DNA of 64,000 nt from Thermodesulfovibrio sp. 3462-1 (GCF_040451425.1 NZ_CP144374.1:434001-498000), one strand, 5' to 3'; positions 16,458 through 25,304 are shown, numbered from the stretch's first letter. Made by a program: numbers and translations. Notes: generated by a model from the sequence alone, not told the origin.

Positions 16458-17738
16458 AAAAGGAGGAAGTGTAGTTTTTCTTACTCTCACTGTATTTGCA
16501 TGTGCTTGCAGTCCCTCAAGGCTTGCAAGCACCTCAACATATGAAGCAAGTTTATTAAATCCTTTTTTGCCAACCTTTATAAGAGAACTTCTTTTTAAAA
16601 AATCATAAACTCCTAAGGGAGAGAAAAATCTTGCAGTTCCAGATGTTGGAAGAGTATGATTTGGTCCTGCCACATAGTCTCCAATGGGCTCAGGAGTCCA
16701 TTGCCCTAAGAATATCGTTCCAGCGTTTTTTAAAAGGGGTAACAGTTTTTCAGGATTTTCTGTCATAATCTCAAGATGTTCCGGTGCAATCTCATTGGCA
16801 ACATCACATGCTTCATTCAAAGATTTAACAATTATAATGGCTCCGAAGTTTTTAAGAGATTTTTTAGCTATTGATGCCTTTGGTAAAGATTTAAGCTGTA
16901 CTGATATTTCCTTTTTTACTGCCTCTGAAAGCTTTTCAGAATTTGTGACAAGAATGCTACATGCCATCTCATCGTGTTCAGCCTGACTGAGCATATCAGC
17001 AGCTACAAAGGCTGGGATTGCTGAGCTGTCAGCAATAATAAGAATTTCACTCGGTCCTGCAATCATGTCTATGTCCACTTCACCGAAAACAAGCTTTTTA
17101 GCTGTTGCCACATAAATATTTCCCGGTCCTACGATTTTATCAACCTTTTTTACTGTCTCAGTTCCATAAGCCATTGCTCCTATTGCCTGTGCTCCTCCAA
17201 TTCTGTAGACTTCCTTTATTCCGAGAAGATGTAAAGCAGCACATACTGTTGAATTTAGTTCTCCATGAGGCGTGGGAACACATATTGCAATCTCCCTTAC
17301 TCCTGCAACCTGAGCAGGAATAATATTCATGAGAACCGTTGACGGATATGAAGCTTTGCCTCCTGGAACATACGCTCCTAAACGCTCAATAGGTCTTATT
17401 AGCTGTCCAAGGGTAATATCTTCCTCTTCATACTGCCAGGAGTTTTCAAGTTGATGTTCATGAAACTTACGGATTCTTTCTGAAGCAAACCTGAGTGCAT
17501 CAATGACTTCCTTTGAGACATTATCTGCCTTTTTTTTGATTTCATCAGGTTCAATTTTAAGAGGAAGGTTGTGTCTGTCAAACAACTTTGTATATTTAAT
17601 TAGGGCTTTATCTCTTTTTTTCTTAACTTCATTGAGGATTTTTTTAACATTTTCTTCAATTTCAGGCTCAGATGTTGACCTTTTACGGAGTTTTTTTATA
17701 AACCTTTCAAGCTCTATTTTATCTTTGATCGTAAGCAT
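16446..17738 (-). CDS. hisD: Histidinol dehydrogenase
   Basis: HisD catalyses the last two steps of histidine synthesis, oxidising L-histidinol to L-histidine with two NAD. The 430-residue protein is full length. It contains GPGNIYVATAKKLVFGEVDID, the HisD signature GPSEILIIADSSA with QAEHDEMACSILVT (zinc and catalytic His region) and GPNHTLPTSGTARF. The gene starts inside the 3' end of the upstream 2-oxoacid oxidoreductase gene (25-base overlap), so they are co-transcribed. No other his gene is in the window, so the pathway genes are scattered. Confidence 0.97.
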   Translation of the reverse strand: MLTIKDKIELERFIKKLRKRSTSEPEIEENVKKILNEVKKKRDKALIKYTKLFDRHNLPLKIEPDEIKKKADNVSKEVIDALRFASERIRKFHEHQLENSWQYEEEDITLGQLIRPIERLGAYVPGGKASYPSTVLMNIIPAQVAGVREIAICVPTPHGELNSTVCAALHLLGIKEVYRIGGAQAIGAMAYGTETVKKVDKIVGPGNIYVATAKKLVFGEVDIDMIAGPSEILIIADSSAIPAFVAADMLSQAEHDEMACSILVTNSEKLSEAVKKEISVQLKSLPKASIAKKSLKNFGAIIIVKSLNEACDVANEIAPEHLEIMTENPEKLLPLLKNAGTIFLGQWTPEPIGDYVAGPNHTLPTSGTARFFSPLGVYDFLKRSSLIKVGKKGFNKLASYVEVLASLEGLQAHANTVRVRKTTLPPFSEI

Positions 17739-18811
17739 AAACCCAATCCAACCTGCTTTTCAGTAACTGTATCTCTAACTATAGCCTCATAGATATCTTC
17801 TGCTGTTACTATACTTCCACCGGGTCTTCCATATAAATAAACTTCAGCCATGCCATTTACAGCAAGCCTTACATCTTCAACCATCTGTCCTGCATTGAAT
17901 TCAACAACAATGAATTTTTCAATTTCCTGAGCAAGCTGTCTTATTGGCTCTTCAGGAAATGGAAAGAGTGTGATTGGTCTTAAAAGTCCTATTTTAATTC
18001 CTTCCCTTCTGAGCCTTTTTATTGCTGAAATTGAGATTCGTGCGGCAGAACCGAAGGCTACAATAACAACCTCTGCATCCTCAATAAAGTAGGTCTCATA
18101 TCTGACTTCCTTTTCTTTCCACTGTTGATATTTTTCCTGTAGCTTCCAGTTGCGTTTTTCAAGCTCTCCTTCTCCCATAAAAAGAGTTCTTATGAAACGG
18201 GATGGTCTTCCTTTTGCTCCAGTTAAAGCCCAGGAGGATTTATCAAAAGTTTTTAATTCTGGAAATCTCTGAACAACGGGCTCCATCATCTGGGCAATTA
18301 CTCCGTCTCCAAGAATCATTACTGGATTTCTCCATTCGTCTGCCTTTTCAAAGGCAAGTATTGTATAATCCCACATCTCCTGAACACTGAAGGGAGCATA
18401 TACAAGCAAACGATAATCTCCATGTCCTCCCCCTTTTACTGCTTGAAAGTAGTCAGCCTGACTTCCTGATATATTTCCAAGCCCTGGTCCCCCTCGCATC
18501 ATGTTTACAATAACTGCTGGCAACTCAGCACCTGCAAGATATGATATTGCTTCCTGCTTAAGACTTATTCCTGGAGAGCTTGATGAAGTCATTACTCTAA
18601 CTCCACATGCACTGGCACCGTAAATCATGTTTATTGCAGCGATTTCACTTTCTGCCTGAATAAATACCCCTCCTGCCTCTGGCAGCTTTTTTGATAAGTA
18701 TTCAGGGATTTCATTTTGAGGTGTTATAGGGTATCCTGCATAAAATTTTAATCCTGCCTGAATTGCAGCTTCTGCAACAGCTTCATTTCCTTTCATTAAG
18801 ATTTTATTCAT
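17714..18811 (-). CDS. 2-oxoacid:ferredoxin oxidoreductase alpha subunit (VorB/KorA-like)
   Basis: This is the alpha subunit of a 2-oxoacid:acceptor oxidoreductase, an enzyme family that oxidatively decarboxylates 2-oxo acids to acyl-CoA with ferredoxin. The product (365 residues) shows the pyrimidine-binding pattern GYPITPQNEI near the N-terminus. GGPGLGNISGSQADYFQA and a transketolase-C-like domain (LRPITLFPFPEEP, VEFNAGQMVEDVRLAV) follow. A longer frame exists, but the ATG at 18811 is preceded by AGGAGG and begins like VorB (MNKILMKGNEA). Neither the beta/gamma nor the ferredoxin subunit gene is adjacent; hisD follows instead. Substrate (branched-chain or 2-oxoglutarate) cannot be fixed from sequence. 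Confidence 0.85.
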   Translation of the reverse strand: MNKILMKGNEAVAEAAIQAGLKFYAGYPITPQNEIPEYLSKKLPEAGGVFIQAESEIAAINMIYGASACGVRVMTSSSSPGISLKQEAISYLAGAELPAVIVNMMRGGPGLGNISGSQADYFQAVKGGGHGDYRLLVYAPFSVQEMWDYTILAFEKADEWRNPVMILGDGVIAQMMEPVVQRFPELKTFDKSSWALTGAKGRPSRFIRTLFMGEGELEKRNWKLQEKYQQWKEKEVRYETYFIEDAEVVIVAFGSAARISISAIKRLRREGIKIGLLRPITLFPFPEEPIRQLAQEIEKFIVVEFNAGQMVEDVRLAVNGMAEVYLYGRPGGSIVTAEDIYEAIVRDTVTEKQVGLGLCLRSKIK

Positions 18812-18821
18812 GAAAAGCCTC

Positions 18822-18890
18822 CTATATATTTTCAATAAATTCCTCAGATGGAATGCCACCCTCGGAATGAAGAAACAGTGCATCTTTCAT
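18822..18890 (-). CDS. Possible 22-codon leader ORF upstream of the VorB-like gene
   Basis: An ATG-initiated ORF of 22 codons begins about 12 bases after the predicted transcription start. Its TAG stop overlaps the start of the AGGAGG site of the oxidoreductase gene. The product would be acidic and soluble (it contains LHSEGGIPSEEF). There is no ribosome-binding site. It may be a leader peptide, a very small subunit remnant, or chance. It is short and unsupported by comparison, so confidence is low. Confidence 0.3.
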   Translation of the reverse strand: MKDALFLHSEGGIPSEEFIENI

Positions 18891-18908
18891 GATTTACTGA
18901 ATATAATT

Positions 18909-18937
18909 ACTATATCATCTACAAAATTTACTGTCAA
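18909..18937 (-). promoter_or_regulatory. Promoter of the VorB-like gene and hisD
   Basis: On the minus strand TTGACA (18937-18932) is followed by a 17-base spacer and TATAGT (18914-18909). Transcription would start near 18902. The -35 box is perfect and the -10 differs from consensus at one position. Confidence 0.75.
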
Positions 18938-18953
18938 TATTTTTTGAATTGTA

Positions 18954-18962
18954 TGATATAAT
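18954..18962 (+). promoter_or_regulatory. Extended -10 promoter of the SapC-family gene
   Basis: TGATATAAT (TG at 18954-18955, TATAAT 18957-18962) forms an extended -10 element 28 bases before the ATG at 18991. An AGGAGG site lies between. No good -35 box is seen. It is back to back with the VorB-like promoter. Confidence 0.65.
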
Positions 18963-18990
18963 TTATAAACTTTCCTATCAGGAGGCTAAA

Positions 18991-19686
18991 ATGAAGGCAA
19001 TTATGAAGGCTTTTAATAGAGCTGTTGCCCTTGACAGCAGTATTCATAGAAATTTAAAAGTAAAAATGCCAGAAAACTACTCATTCATGAAGAATGTTGA
19101 GATTGTTCCTCTTACTTACTCTGAAATTTTATCTGCTACAATGTATTATCCAGTTATGTTCGGTCTTCAGGAAGGAGTTGTTTTCCCCTTTGCTGTTACA
19201 GGAATTAACGGTAAAAATATATTTTTAAAAGAAAACGGAGAATGGAAGGTTGACACTGTTCCAAATGTTTGCAAGCACTATCCTTTTGGAGTTTTCAAAG
19301 AAGTAGATGAATATACAATTATTTTTGATGAAATTTATGCATCTGAAGATGGACAAAGATTGTTTGACGATGAAGGAAATGAAACTGAATTTTTTTTCAC
19401 AATAAAACAGGGACTTACAGAACTTGCAAGAGATTTTCATGATGCAGAGGAGTGTTCAAAAGAGTTATTTGAAGGAGGATACTTAAAACCTTTAAATCTT
19501 GAAGTTGATACAAAACTCGGTAAAATGCAGTTTCACAATACACTAATGGCAAACATTGAATATCTTTCCAAGCTCCAGCCTGAAAAGCTTTATACTGTCA
19601 ATTCAAAGGGTTATCTTTTAATTCTTCATGCTCATTATCTGAGTCTTAGAAATTTCAAGCTTTTTGATATATTTGCAGAGTTCTGA
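18991..19686 (+). CDS. SapC family protein
   Basis: This 231-residue protein matches the SapC family (the soluble family named after a peptide-resistance locus, not the ABC permease of the same name). Typical segments are YPVMFGLQEGVVFPFAV with ING, then a WKVDTVPNVCKHYPFG stretch and an acidic LFDDEGNETEF motif. The family's biochemical role is unknown. The ATG at 18991 is chosen because AGGAGG precedes it and the upstream in-frame ATG lies before the promoter's transcription start. The gene is a single-gene unit, and its last 69 bases overlap the convergent glycosyltransferase gene. Confidence 0.82.
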   Translation: MKAIMKAFNRAVALDSSIHRNLKVKMPENYSFMKNVEIVPLTYSEILSATMYYPVMFGLQEGVVFPFAVTGINGKNIFLKENGEWKVDTVPNVCKHYPFGVFKEVDEYTIIFDEIYASEDGQRLFDDEGNETEFFFTIKQGLTELARDFHDAEECSKELFEGGYLKPLNLEVDTKLGKMQFHNTLMANIEYLSKLQPEKLYTVNSKGYLLILHAHYLSLRNFKLFDIFAEF

Positions 19687-20460
19687 GATTAAAAATTCTG
19701 TTTCCAGACATTTTCTTTCTTTACATACATCTGGAAAACAGGGTTTACAGCTTTCATAACGAATTACTGTAAGATTTGCACCGATAGGATGCCAGACTTC
19801 AGGATCTGTTGGACCAAAAATAACAATTGAAGGAACTCCAAGATAGCTGCTTAAGTGGCTTACTCCACTGTCAAGCCCAATATAAAAATCTGCTTTTAGA
19901 AGAATTTTTGCTATTTCAACAGGATGCTCTGCATAAACTGAGTTTTTAAAGTTTTTTACCAGCTCAGATTCAGCTGGTCCAAGTAAATAAAGAGTCTCAA
20001 ATCCGTAGTCTTTTAAAATTTTTTCCAGCTTATAGAAAAAAATTAAATCAGGATTTTTCTTTTTTGAACCACTTCCAGGATGAATGATGCAAAAATTATC
20101 ATGTTTTATTTCTGAAAAAGGCAGTGTAAGAACCTTTGAAAAAGTTTCATTCTGAAATCCAAGTTTTTTTAAGTAATAATCAACAATCCAGAGCTGCTCT
20201 CCTGGAATTGGATTGATATAAATTGAGTTATTGCTATGTAAAATATCCCTGTTTTGTGAAAAAATTATATTTAAATCAAACTTCTCTTTTGGCTCATAAA
20301 ATATTGTTTTTTTGCAAAAGCCTGCTTCTTTAGCGAGATTAAAATATTCCGTATTTCCCCACACAGTCACTTCATATCCCTTTTTTACCAGAATTTCAAG
20401 AAGTGGATAAACAAGGATACTGTCTCCTAAGCCTGCCATGCGATAAACAAGAGCTTTCAT
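19618..20460 (-). CDS. Glycosyltransferase family 9 (heptosyltransferase-like)
   Basis: This 280-residue protein is of the GT9 family, which transfers ADP-heptose or related sugars in lipopolysaccharide core assembly at the inner face of the cytoplasmic membrane. It starts MKALVYRMAGLGDSILVYPL (GT9 N-terminal domain) and carries IHPGSGSKKKNP and the C-terminal nucleotide-sugar motif GLDSGVSHLSSYLGVPSI with FGPTDPEVW. It is somewhat shorter than WaaC/WaaF (about 320-350). Its start codon is only 16 bases from the divergent ferredoxin/ASKHA gene, and no ribosome-binding site is present. The acceptor sugar cannot be assigned. Confidence 0.88.
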   Translation of the reverse strand: MKALVYRMAGLGDSILVYPLLEILVKKGYEVTVWGNTEYFNLAKEAGFCKKTIFYEPKEKFDLNIIFSQNRDILHSNNSIYINPIPGEQLWIVDYYLKKLGFQNETFSKVLTLPFSEIKHDNFCIIHPGSGSKKKNPDLIFFYKLEKILKDYGFETLYLLGPAESELVKNFKNSVYAEHPVEIAKILLKADFYIGLDSGVSHLSSYLGVPSIVIFGPTDPEVWHPIGANLTVIRYESCKPCFPDVCKERKCLETEFLISELCKYIKKLEISKTQIMSMKN

Positions 20461-20468
20461 GATATAAT
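20460..20468 (+). promoter_or_regulatory. Extended -10 box in the 16-bp gap between divergent genes
   Basis: TGATATAAT (20460-20468) lies 8 bases before the ATG of the ferredoxin/ASKHA gene, predicting a transcription start at or next to the ATG and a leaderless mRNA. Any -35 contact would fall inside the divergent glycosyltransferase gene. Confidence 0.5.
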
Positions 20469-20476
20469 TTTAAATC

Positions 20477-22273
20477 ATGTATAAAATTAGAACAAATCGT
20501 GGAGAAATTTTTGAAGCTAATAAAGAAACACTTCTTCAGATTTTACAAAAACATGGAATATATGTTCCTACATCTTGCGGAGGCAGGGGAAATTGTGGAA
20601 GATGTAAGATTAGAATCTTAGAAGGTAAGGTAAAATCAGACTCATTTTTCGGAATATCAGAATATGAAAAAGCAGAAGGTTTTGTTCTTGCTTGCCAGAG
20701 TTTTCCAAAAAGCGATCTTCAAATTGAATTGCCTGCTCAGTTAATTACAGTCTCTGAAAGAATAGCTCTTGCAAAAGCAGAACTTATTGAAAATATTTTT
20801 AAAACTCAGCCATCTCTTTTAAGTCCCCTTGTTGAGAAACTTCATTTAAAAATAGACCCCCGGGAGGCTCTGGCGGATTTTGAAAATTTAAAAATCGCAG
20901 CTTGTAGAACTTTATCAATATCACGAAAACTTGCAGCAGAGCTTTCAGATTTTTTAAGACAAAATCAGTGGAATATAACTTTAGTATTATCAGAGGATGA
21001 AATTATTGATTTTCTTTCAAAAAGACTCTATGCAGTAGCCATTGATATAGGAACCACAACTGTGGCAATGGCGCTGATTGATCTGGAAAAAGGCAGGATT
21101 CTTGATGTGGCAACCTGTTACAACTCTCAGATTAATTACGGAGATGATGTAATTACAAGAATTGTCTTTGCAGAGGAAAATCCTCATGGACTTAATGTTT
21201 TAAGAAAATGCATTGTTGATGATATCAATGCTCTTGTCAATACAGTTTTACTAAGGCATGAAGATGGCAAAATTTACTGTGTTATTCTATCTGGCAACAC
21301 TACAATGTGTCATCTTTTCTGGGGAATTAATCCAAAGTATATAAGACAGGAGCCTTACACTCCTGCTTTAAACTATTACCCTGTGTGGAGAGCTTCTGAT
21401 GCCCGGCTTTTGCTGGAGGCACAAATACCTGTTTACACTTTTCCCTCTGTTGCCGGTTATGTAGGAGGAGACATTGTTTCGGGAGTTCTGGCATCCGGGC
21501 TTTACAACAATGAAGAGCTCTCATTATTCATTGACATAGGAACAAATGGTGAAATTGTTATTGGAAACAGAGAGTTTCTTGTTACTGCATCAACCTCTGC
21601 AGGACCATGCTTTGAAGGAAGTGGAATAAGCTGTGGAATGCGAGCAACTCAGGGAGCTGTGGAGTCTTTTAAATATCATAGAGAAAGTGACAGTTTTGAA
21701 ATTAAAGTTATAGGCAATGTAAAACCACAAGGAATATGCGGAAGTGGAATGATAGATATTGTCTCCGAACTTTTCAGTAATGGAGTCATTGATCAGAAAG
21801 GCAAGCTTCTTCCTGATAGATCCAGACACATTGTCTTCAGTCAACTCTCACGCGATGATTCAAGATTCATTATTTCATCTGACTGTTACATAACTCAATC
21901 AGACATTGACAATATTATCAGGGCAAAGGCTGCTATCTATGCAGGGGTCTCAACACTTCTTGAAGAAATGGGGATAAGTGAAAAAGAATTAAAAAAAGTT
22001 TACATAGCAGGAGGATTTGGTGAGTTTTTAGATGTGAAAAAGGCTATTAAAATAGGGATGTTACCGAATTTTCCAGAAGAAAGGTTTATTTTTTTAGGTA
22101 ACACATCCTTAACAGGTGCTGTTTTATGTCTCTTAAGCAAAGAGTTATGGAAAGCAGCAAATGAAGTTGCTCAAAAAATGACATACATTGATCTTTCCCG
22201 TTCTAAAAAATTCATGGATGAATATATTTCTGCGCTCTTCCTGCCACATACAGATTGGGAAAGATTTAAATAA
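20477..22273 (+). CDS. 2Fe-2S ferredoxin / ASKHA-domain protein (corrinoid protein reductive activator type)
   Basis: This 598-residue protein is of the RACE type (reductive activators of corrinoid-dependent enzymes, e.g. RamA/AcsV relatives). These use ATP to drive reduction of inactive Co(II) corrinoid to Co(I). The N-terminus is a plant-type 2Fe-2S ferredoxin with C34, C40, C43 and C73. A linker domain follows, then an actin-like ASKHA ATPase region with phosphate motifs AIDIGTTTVAMAL (about 186) and FIDIGTNGEIVIG (about 350) and AGGFGEFLDVKKA near the end. A likely partner is the corrinoid iron-sulfur protein or a methyltransferase of the Wood-Ljungdahl pathway, or methionine synthase; none is encoded nearby. 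The start has no ribosome-binding site. Confidence 0.87.
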   Translation: MYKIRTNRGEIFEANKETLLQILQKHGIYVPTSCGGRGNCGRCKIRILEGKVKSDSFFGISEYEKAEGFVLACQSFPKSDLQIELPAQLITVSERIALAKAELIENIFKTQPSLLSPLVEKLHLKIDPREALADFENLKIAACRTLSISRKLAAELSDFLRQNQWNITLVLSEDEIIDFLSKRLYAVAIDIGTTTVAMALIDLEKGRILDVATCYNSQINYGDDVITRIVFAEENPHGLNVLRKCIVDDINALVNTVLLRHEDGKIYCVILSGNTTMCHLFWGINPKYIRQEPYTPALNYYPVWRASDARLLLEAQIPVYTFPSVAGYVGGDIVSGVLASGLYNNEELSLFIDIGTNGEIVIGNREFLVTASTSAGPCFEGSGISCGMRATQGAVESFKYHRESDSFEIKVIGNVKPQGICGSGMIDIVSELFSNGVIDQKGKLLPDRSRHIVFSQLSRDDSRFIISSDCYITQSDIDNIIRAKAAIYAGVSTLLEEMGISEKELKKVYIAGGFGEFLDVKKAIKIGMLPNFPEERFIFLGNTSLTGAVLCLLSKELWKAANEVAQKMTYIDLSRSKKFMDEYISALFLPHTDWERFK

Positions 22274-22312
22274 TTAAGTTAAAATAAGCATAAATCAACT
22301 TTGGAGGATAGG

Positions 22313-23773
22313 ATGAGAGTTTTCAATACATTGACCAACAGGCTGGAGGAATTTGAACCTTTGAATGACAAAAAAGTGGGCATTTATGCCTGTGGAGTTA
22401 CTGTTTATGACCTCTGTCACATTGGTCATGCAAGAAGTGCTGTTGTTTTTGATGTGATTGTGAAATATCTTAGATACAAAGGCTATGAAGTTAAATTTGT
22501 GCGAAATTTTACAGACATTGACGACAAAATTATAAATAGAGCCAATAAAGAAGGTGTATCATGGAAGGAGATTGCTGAAAAGTATACAGAAGAATATTAC
22601 AAAGACATGGATCATCTTGGAATAGCAAGAGCTGATGTAGAGCCAAAGGCAACAGAACATATAAAAGAGATGATAGAGATAATTCAAAAGTTAATTGAAA
22701 AAGGATATGCCTATACAGTAGATGAAGGTGATGCAAAGAGTGTTTATTTTTCCGTAGAAAAGTTTCCTCAATATGGAAAGCTTTCAAAGAAAAAGATTGA
22801 TGAGCTTATGAGCGGTGCCAGAGTTGAGGTGGATGAAAGAAAAAAGAGTCCTCTTGATTTTGCCTTATGGAAGGCATCAAAGCCTGGAGAACCCTGGTGG
22901 GATTCACCCTGGGGTAAAGGAAGACCTGGATGGCACATTGAGTGCTCTGCCATGTCAATAAAGTATCTTGGTGAAACCCTTGATATTCACGGTGGCGGTG
23001 CGGATTTAATATTTCCCCACCATGAAAATGAAATCGCTCAATCAGAGGCATATACAGGAAAAACATTCGCAAAATACTGGATTCACAACGGATTTGTAAC
23101 GATAAATAAAGAAAAGATGTCAAAATCTCTCGGAAATGTTTTAAATATCAGGGATTTGCTTGAAATCTATGATGCTGAGGCTTTGAGGCTTTTTCTTCTT
23201 TCAAGTCATTATCGCAGTCCCATAGAGTTTACCCATGAGTATGTAAAAGAGGCTGAAGCAACCCTTGATAGAGTTTATAGCACAATAATGAGAATTGATG
23301 ATTTTGAAAAAATTGAGCCAAATGTCAGAAACAGCTCAAATTTTGAAAAAATTAAGTCAGACTTTGAAAATCTTAAACCAGATTTTGAAAGAGCAATGGA
23401 TGAAGACTTCAATACTGCAAGGGCGCTGGCAGTAATATTTGAATTCATTAAAGAGCTGAATCGGTTCATGGATAAAAGACCTTCCGGTAAAGAAGAAATA
23501 AACCTGCTTTTTAATTCAAAAAAAATCATCAGAGAACTCGGCAGTGTCTTAAATTTATTTCAGAGGGAGCCAATTCAGTGGCACAGGGATTTGCTTAAAA
23601 TTAAGAAAATTGAGATTACAGAAGAGGAAATTAATATGCTCATAGAAGAAAGATTTCAGGCAAGAAAAAACAAAGATTGGCAGAGGGCTGATAGCATCAG
23701 GCAACAACTTCTTTCAAAGGGAATTATTCTCGAAGACAAACCAGATAGAACAGTATGGAAAGTAAAAATTTAA
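22313..23773 (+). CDS. cysS: Cysteinyl-tRNA synthetase
   Basis: CysRS charges tRNA-Cys; it is a class I synthetase with a structural zinc. The 486-residue protein has the HIGH motif as HIGHARS (preceded by GVTVYDLC), the KMSKS motif as KMSKSLGN, and GWHIECSAMS with downstream HGGGADLIFPHHENEIAQSEA, which supplies zinc ligands. The ATG at 22313 is chosen because TTGGAGG lies 5-6 bases upstream; the in-frame TTG at 22301 is part of that site. The C-terminal DALR-type domain is complete. The next gene starts within its last 19 bases. Confidence 0.97.
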   Translation: MRVFNTLTNRLEEFEPLNDKKVGIYACGVTVYDLCHIGHARSAVVFDVIVKYLRYKGYEVKFVRNFTDIDDKIINRANKEGVSWKEIAEKYTEEYYKDMDHLGIARADVEPKATEHIKEMIEIIQKLIEKGYAYTVDEGDAKSVYFSVEKFPQYGKLSKKKIDELMSGARVEVDERKKSPLDFALWKASKPGEPWWDSPWGKGRPGWHIECSAMSIKYLGETLDIHGGGADLIFPHHENEIAQSEAYTGKTFAKYWIHNGFVTINKEKMSKSLGNVLNIRDLLEIYDAEALRLFLLSSHYRSPIEFTHEYVKEAEATLDRVYSTIMRIDDFEKIEPNVRNSSNFEKIKSDFENLKPDFERAMDEDFNTARALAVIFEFIKELNRFMDKRPSGKEEINLLFNSKKIIRELGSVLNLFQREPIQWHRDLLKIKKIEITEEEINMLIEERFQARKNKDWQRADSIRQQLLSKGIILEDKPDRTVWKVKI

Positions 23774-24504
23774 TGTATATTTATGGTGTAAATCCTGTTG
23801 TTGAGGCTTTTAAAGTTCCACAGGCTTTAAAAGAGGTATTCATAGCAAAAAAAAGGATTCTAAAACTTAAAGAAATCATTGAACTTGCTGAGAAAAATTC
23901 AATTCCTGTGAAAATTGTTGATGAAGCATTTATTGAAAAGATTTCACAGGGAGTTCATCAGGGAGTAGTTGCAAAGATAAAACCAAAGGAAACAATAACG
24001 CTTGATGATGCTTTAAATATTGCATCACATAAAAATGAACCTGCCTTTTTCTTGATTCTTGATTTAATTGAAGATCCCCAGAATTTTGGAAGCATATGCA
24101 GAGTTGCTGATGCAGCAGGAGTTCATGCAATAATTTATCAGGAAAGACGCTCTGCAGGATTGGTTCCTTCTGCATGGAAAGCCTCAGCTGGAGCTCTTTG
24201 GCATGTCAATCTTGTGCAGGTCAACAACATCAAATATGCAATAAGGGCTTTAAAAGAGCATAACATTAAAATCTACGGAGCTGAGGCAAAGGCAGAAAAG
24301 CTTTATTGGAAGAGCGATTTTACTCAACCAATGGCTTTAGTGGTTGGTTCTGAAGGAAAAGGAATAAGGCAGACAGTGCTTTCTTTATGTGATGAAGTGG
24401 TAAAAATCCCGATGAAAGGTAAAGTAAACTCATTGAATGTATCAGTTGCTACGAGCCTGCTTGCTTTTGAAGTATTAAGACAGAGAAGTAAAATAATTGA
24501 TTGA
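23755..24504 (+). CDS. rlmB: 23S rRNA 2'-O-methyltransferase of the TrmH/RlmB family
   Basis: This is a SPOUT-class RNA methyltransferase that 2'-O-methylates a guanosine of 23S rRNA (G2251 in E. coli) if orthologous to RlmB. The 249-residue protein has the N-terminal substrate-binding domain (YGVNPVVEAF) and the knotted domain motifs LDLIEDPQNFGSICRVADAAG, VVGSEGKGI and IPMKGKVNSLNVSVA. It overlaps cysS by 19 bases, a linkage seen in many bacteria. TrmH-family paralogues differ in substrate, so the exact site is inferred from length, motifs and the cysS linkage. Confidence 0.9.
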   Translation: MESKNLMYIYGVNPVVEAFKVPQALKEVFIAKKRILKLKEIIELAEKNSIPVKIVDEAFIEKISQGVHQGVVAKIKPKETITLDDALNIASHKNEPAFFLILDLIEDPQNFGSICRVADAAGVHAIIYQERRSAGLVPSAWKASAGALWHVNLVQVNNIKYAIRALKEHNIKIYGAEAKAEKLYWKSDFTQPMALVVGSEGKGIRQTVLSLCDEVVKIPMKGKVNSLNVSVATSLLAFEVLRQRSKIID

Positions 24505-24530
24505 ATCAAAAATAAAATAAGGAGGAAGCT

Positions 24531-25304
24531 GTGGATGAAATTATTAAAGCAATTATTCTTGGAGTGATTCAGGGAATTACAGAGTTTTTGCCAATTAGCA
24601 GTACCGCCCATCTTGTAATTACGCCATGGATTTTTGGATGGAGTGGTGAATTGAACTCTTTAAGCTTTGATATTGCTGTTCATTTGGGTACTTTAATTTC
24701 ACTTATTTACTGCTTTTGGAAAGACTGGATTGAAATTCTCTTTAAAGATACAAGAATGCTCGGGTTTTTGATAATTGGAACCATCCCTGCTGGTATAGCT
24801 GGTGTGGCTTTTCATGATTTGATAGAAACTTCCTTAAGAAATCCCTTAGTAATTGTTTTTACTCTTGTAGCTGTTGGCTTTTTAATGCTTTATGCAGAAA
24901 AAATAGGGAAAAGACAGCGAAGCTTTGTAACACTTTTTGATGCAATAGTTATTGGTTTAGCTCAGGCAATAGCTTTAATTCCTGGAGTATCGCGCTCAGG
25001 AATCACAATTACTGCAGGATTATTAAGAGACCTGACAAGAGATTATGCTGCTAAATTTTCTTTTTTGTTGTCAACTCCTGCGATTGCAGGTGCTGCATTC
25101 CTTGATTTTCATAAATCATTAAAATTAAATTATTCCCATGATTATTCACTTTTTATTGTGGGAATTATCTCAGCAGCCATAACAGGGATTATTGCAATTA
25201 AATTTCTTCTCAGCTTCCTCAGAAAATACCCTCTGAATCTTTTTATATACTATCGATGGATTTTAGCAGGAGTGATTTTTTTGTTATATTTTCTTAGAAG
25301 CTAA
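24531..25304 (+). CDS. uppP: Undecaprenyl-diphosphatase
   Basis: UppP (BacA) dephosphorylates undecaprenyl pyrophosphate so the lipid carrier can be reused in peptidoglycan and polysaccharide synthesis. The 257-residue integral membrane protein has about eight membrane segments. It carries the two family motifs, GVIQGITEFLPISSTAHL (with catalytic Glu) and PGVSRSGITITAG. GTG is the start, preceded by AAGGAGGAAG. Its stop codon overlaps the ftsK start (TAATG), so the two are coupled. Confidence 0.96.
   Translation: MDEIIKAIILGVIQGITEFLPISSTAHLVITPWIFGWSGELNSLSFDIAVHLGTLISLIYCFWKDWIEILFKDTRMLGFLIIGTIPAGIAGVAFHDLIETSLRNPLVIVFTLVAVGFLMLYAEKIGKRQRSFVTLFDAIVIGLAQAIALIPGVSRSGITITAGLLRDLTRDYAAKFSFLLSTPAIAGAAFLDFHKSLKLNYSHDYSLFIVGIISAAITGIIAIKFLLSFLRKYPLNLFIYYRWILAGVIFLLYFLRS

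Noticed and set aside
18991-19686. Peptide transport permease SapC
   Set aside because: The protein has no membrane segments; it belongs to the unrelated soluble SapC family.
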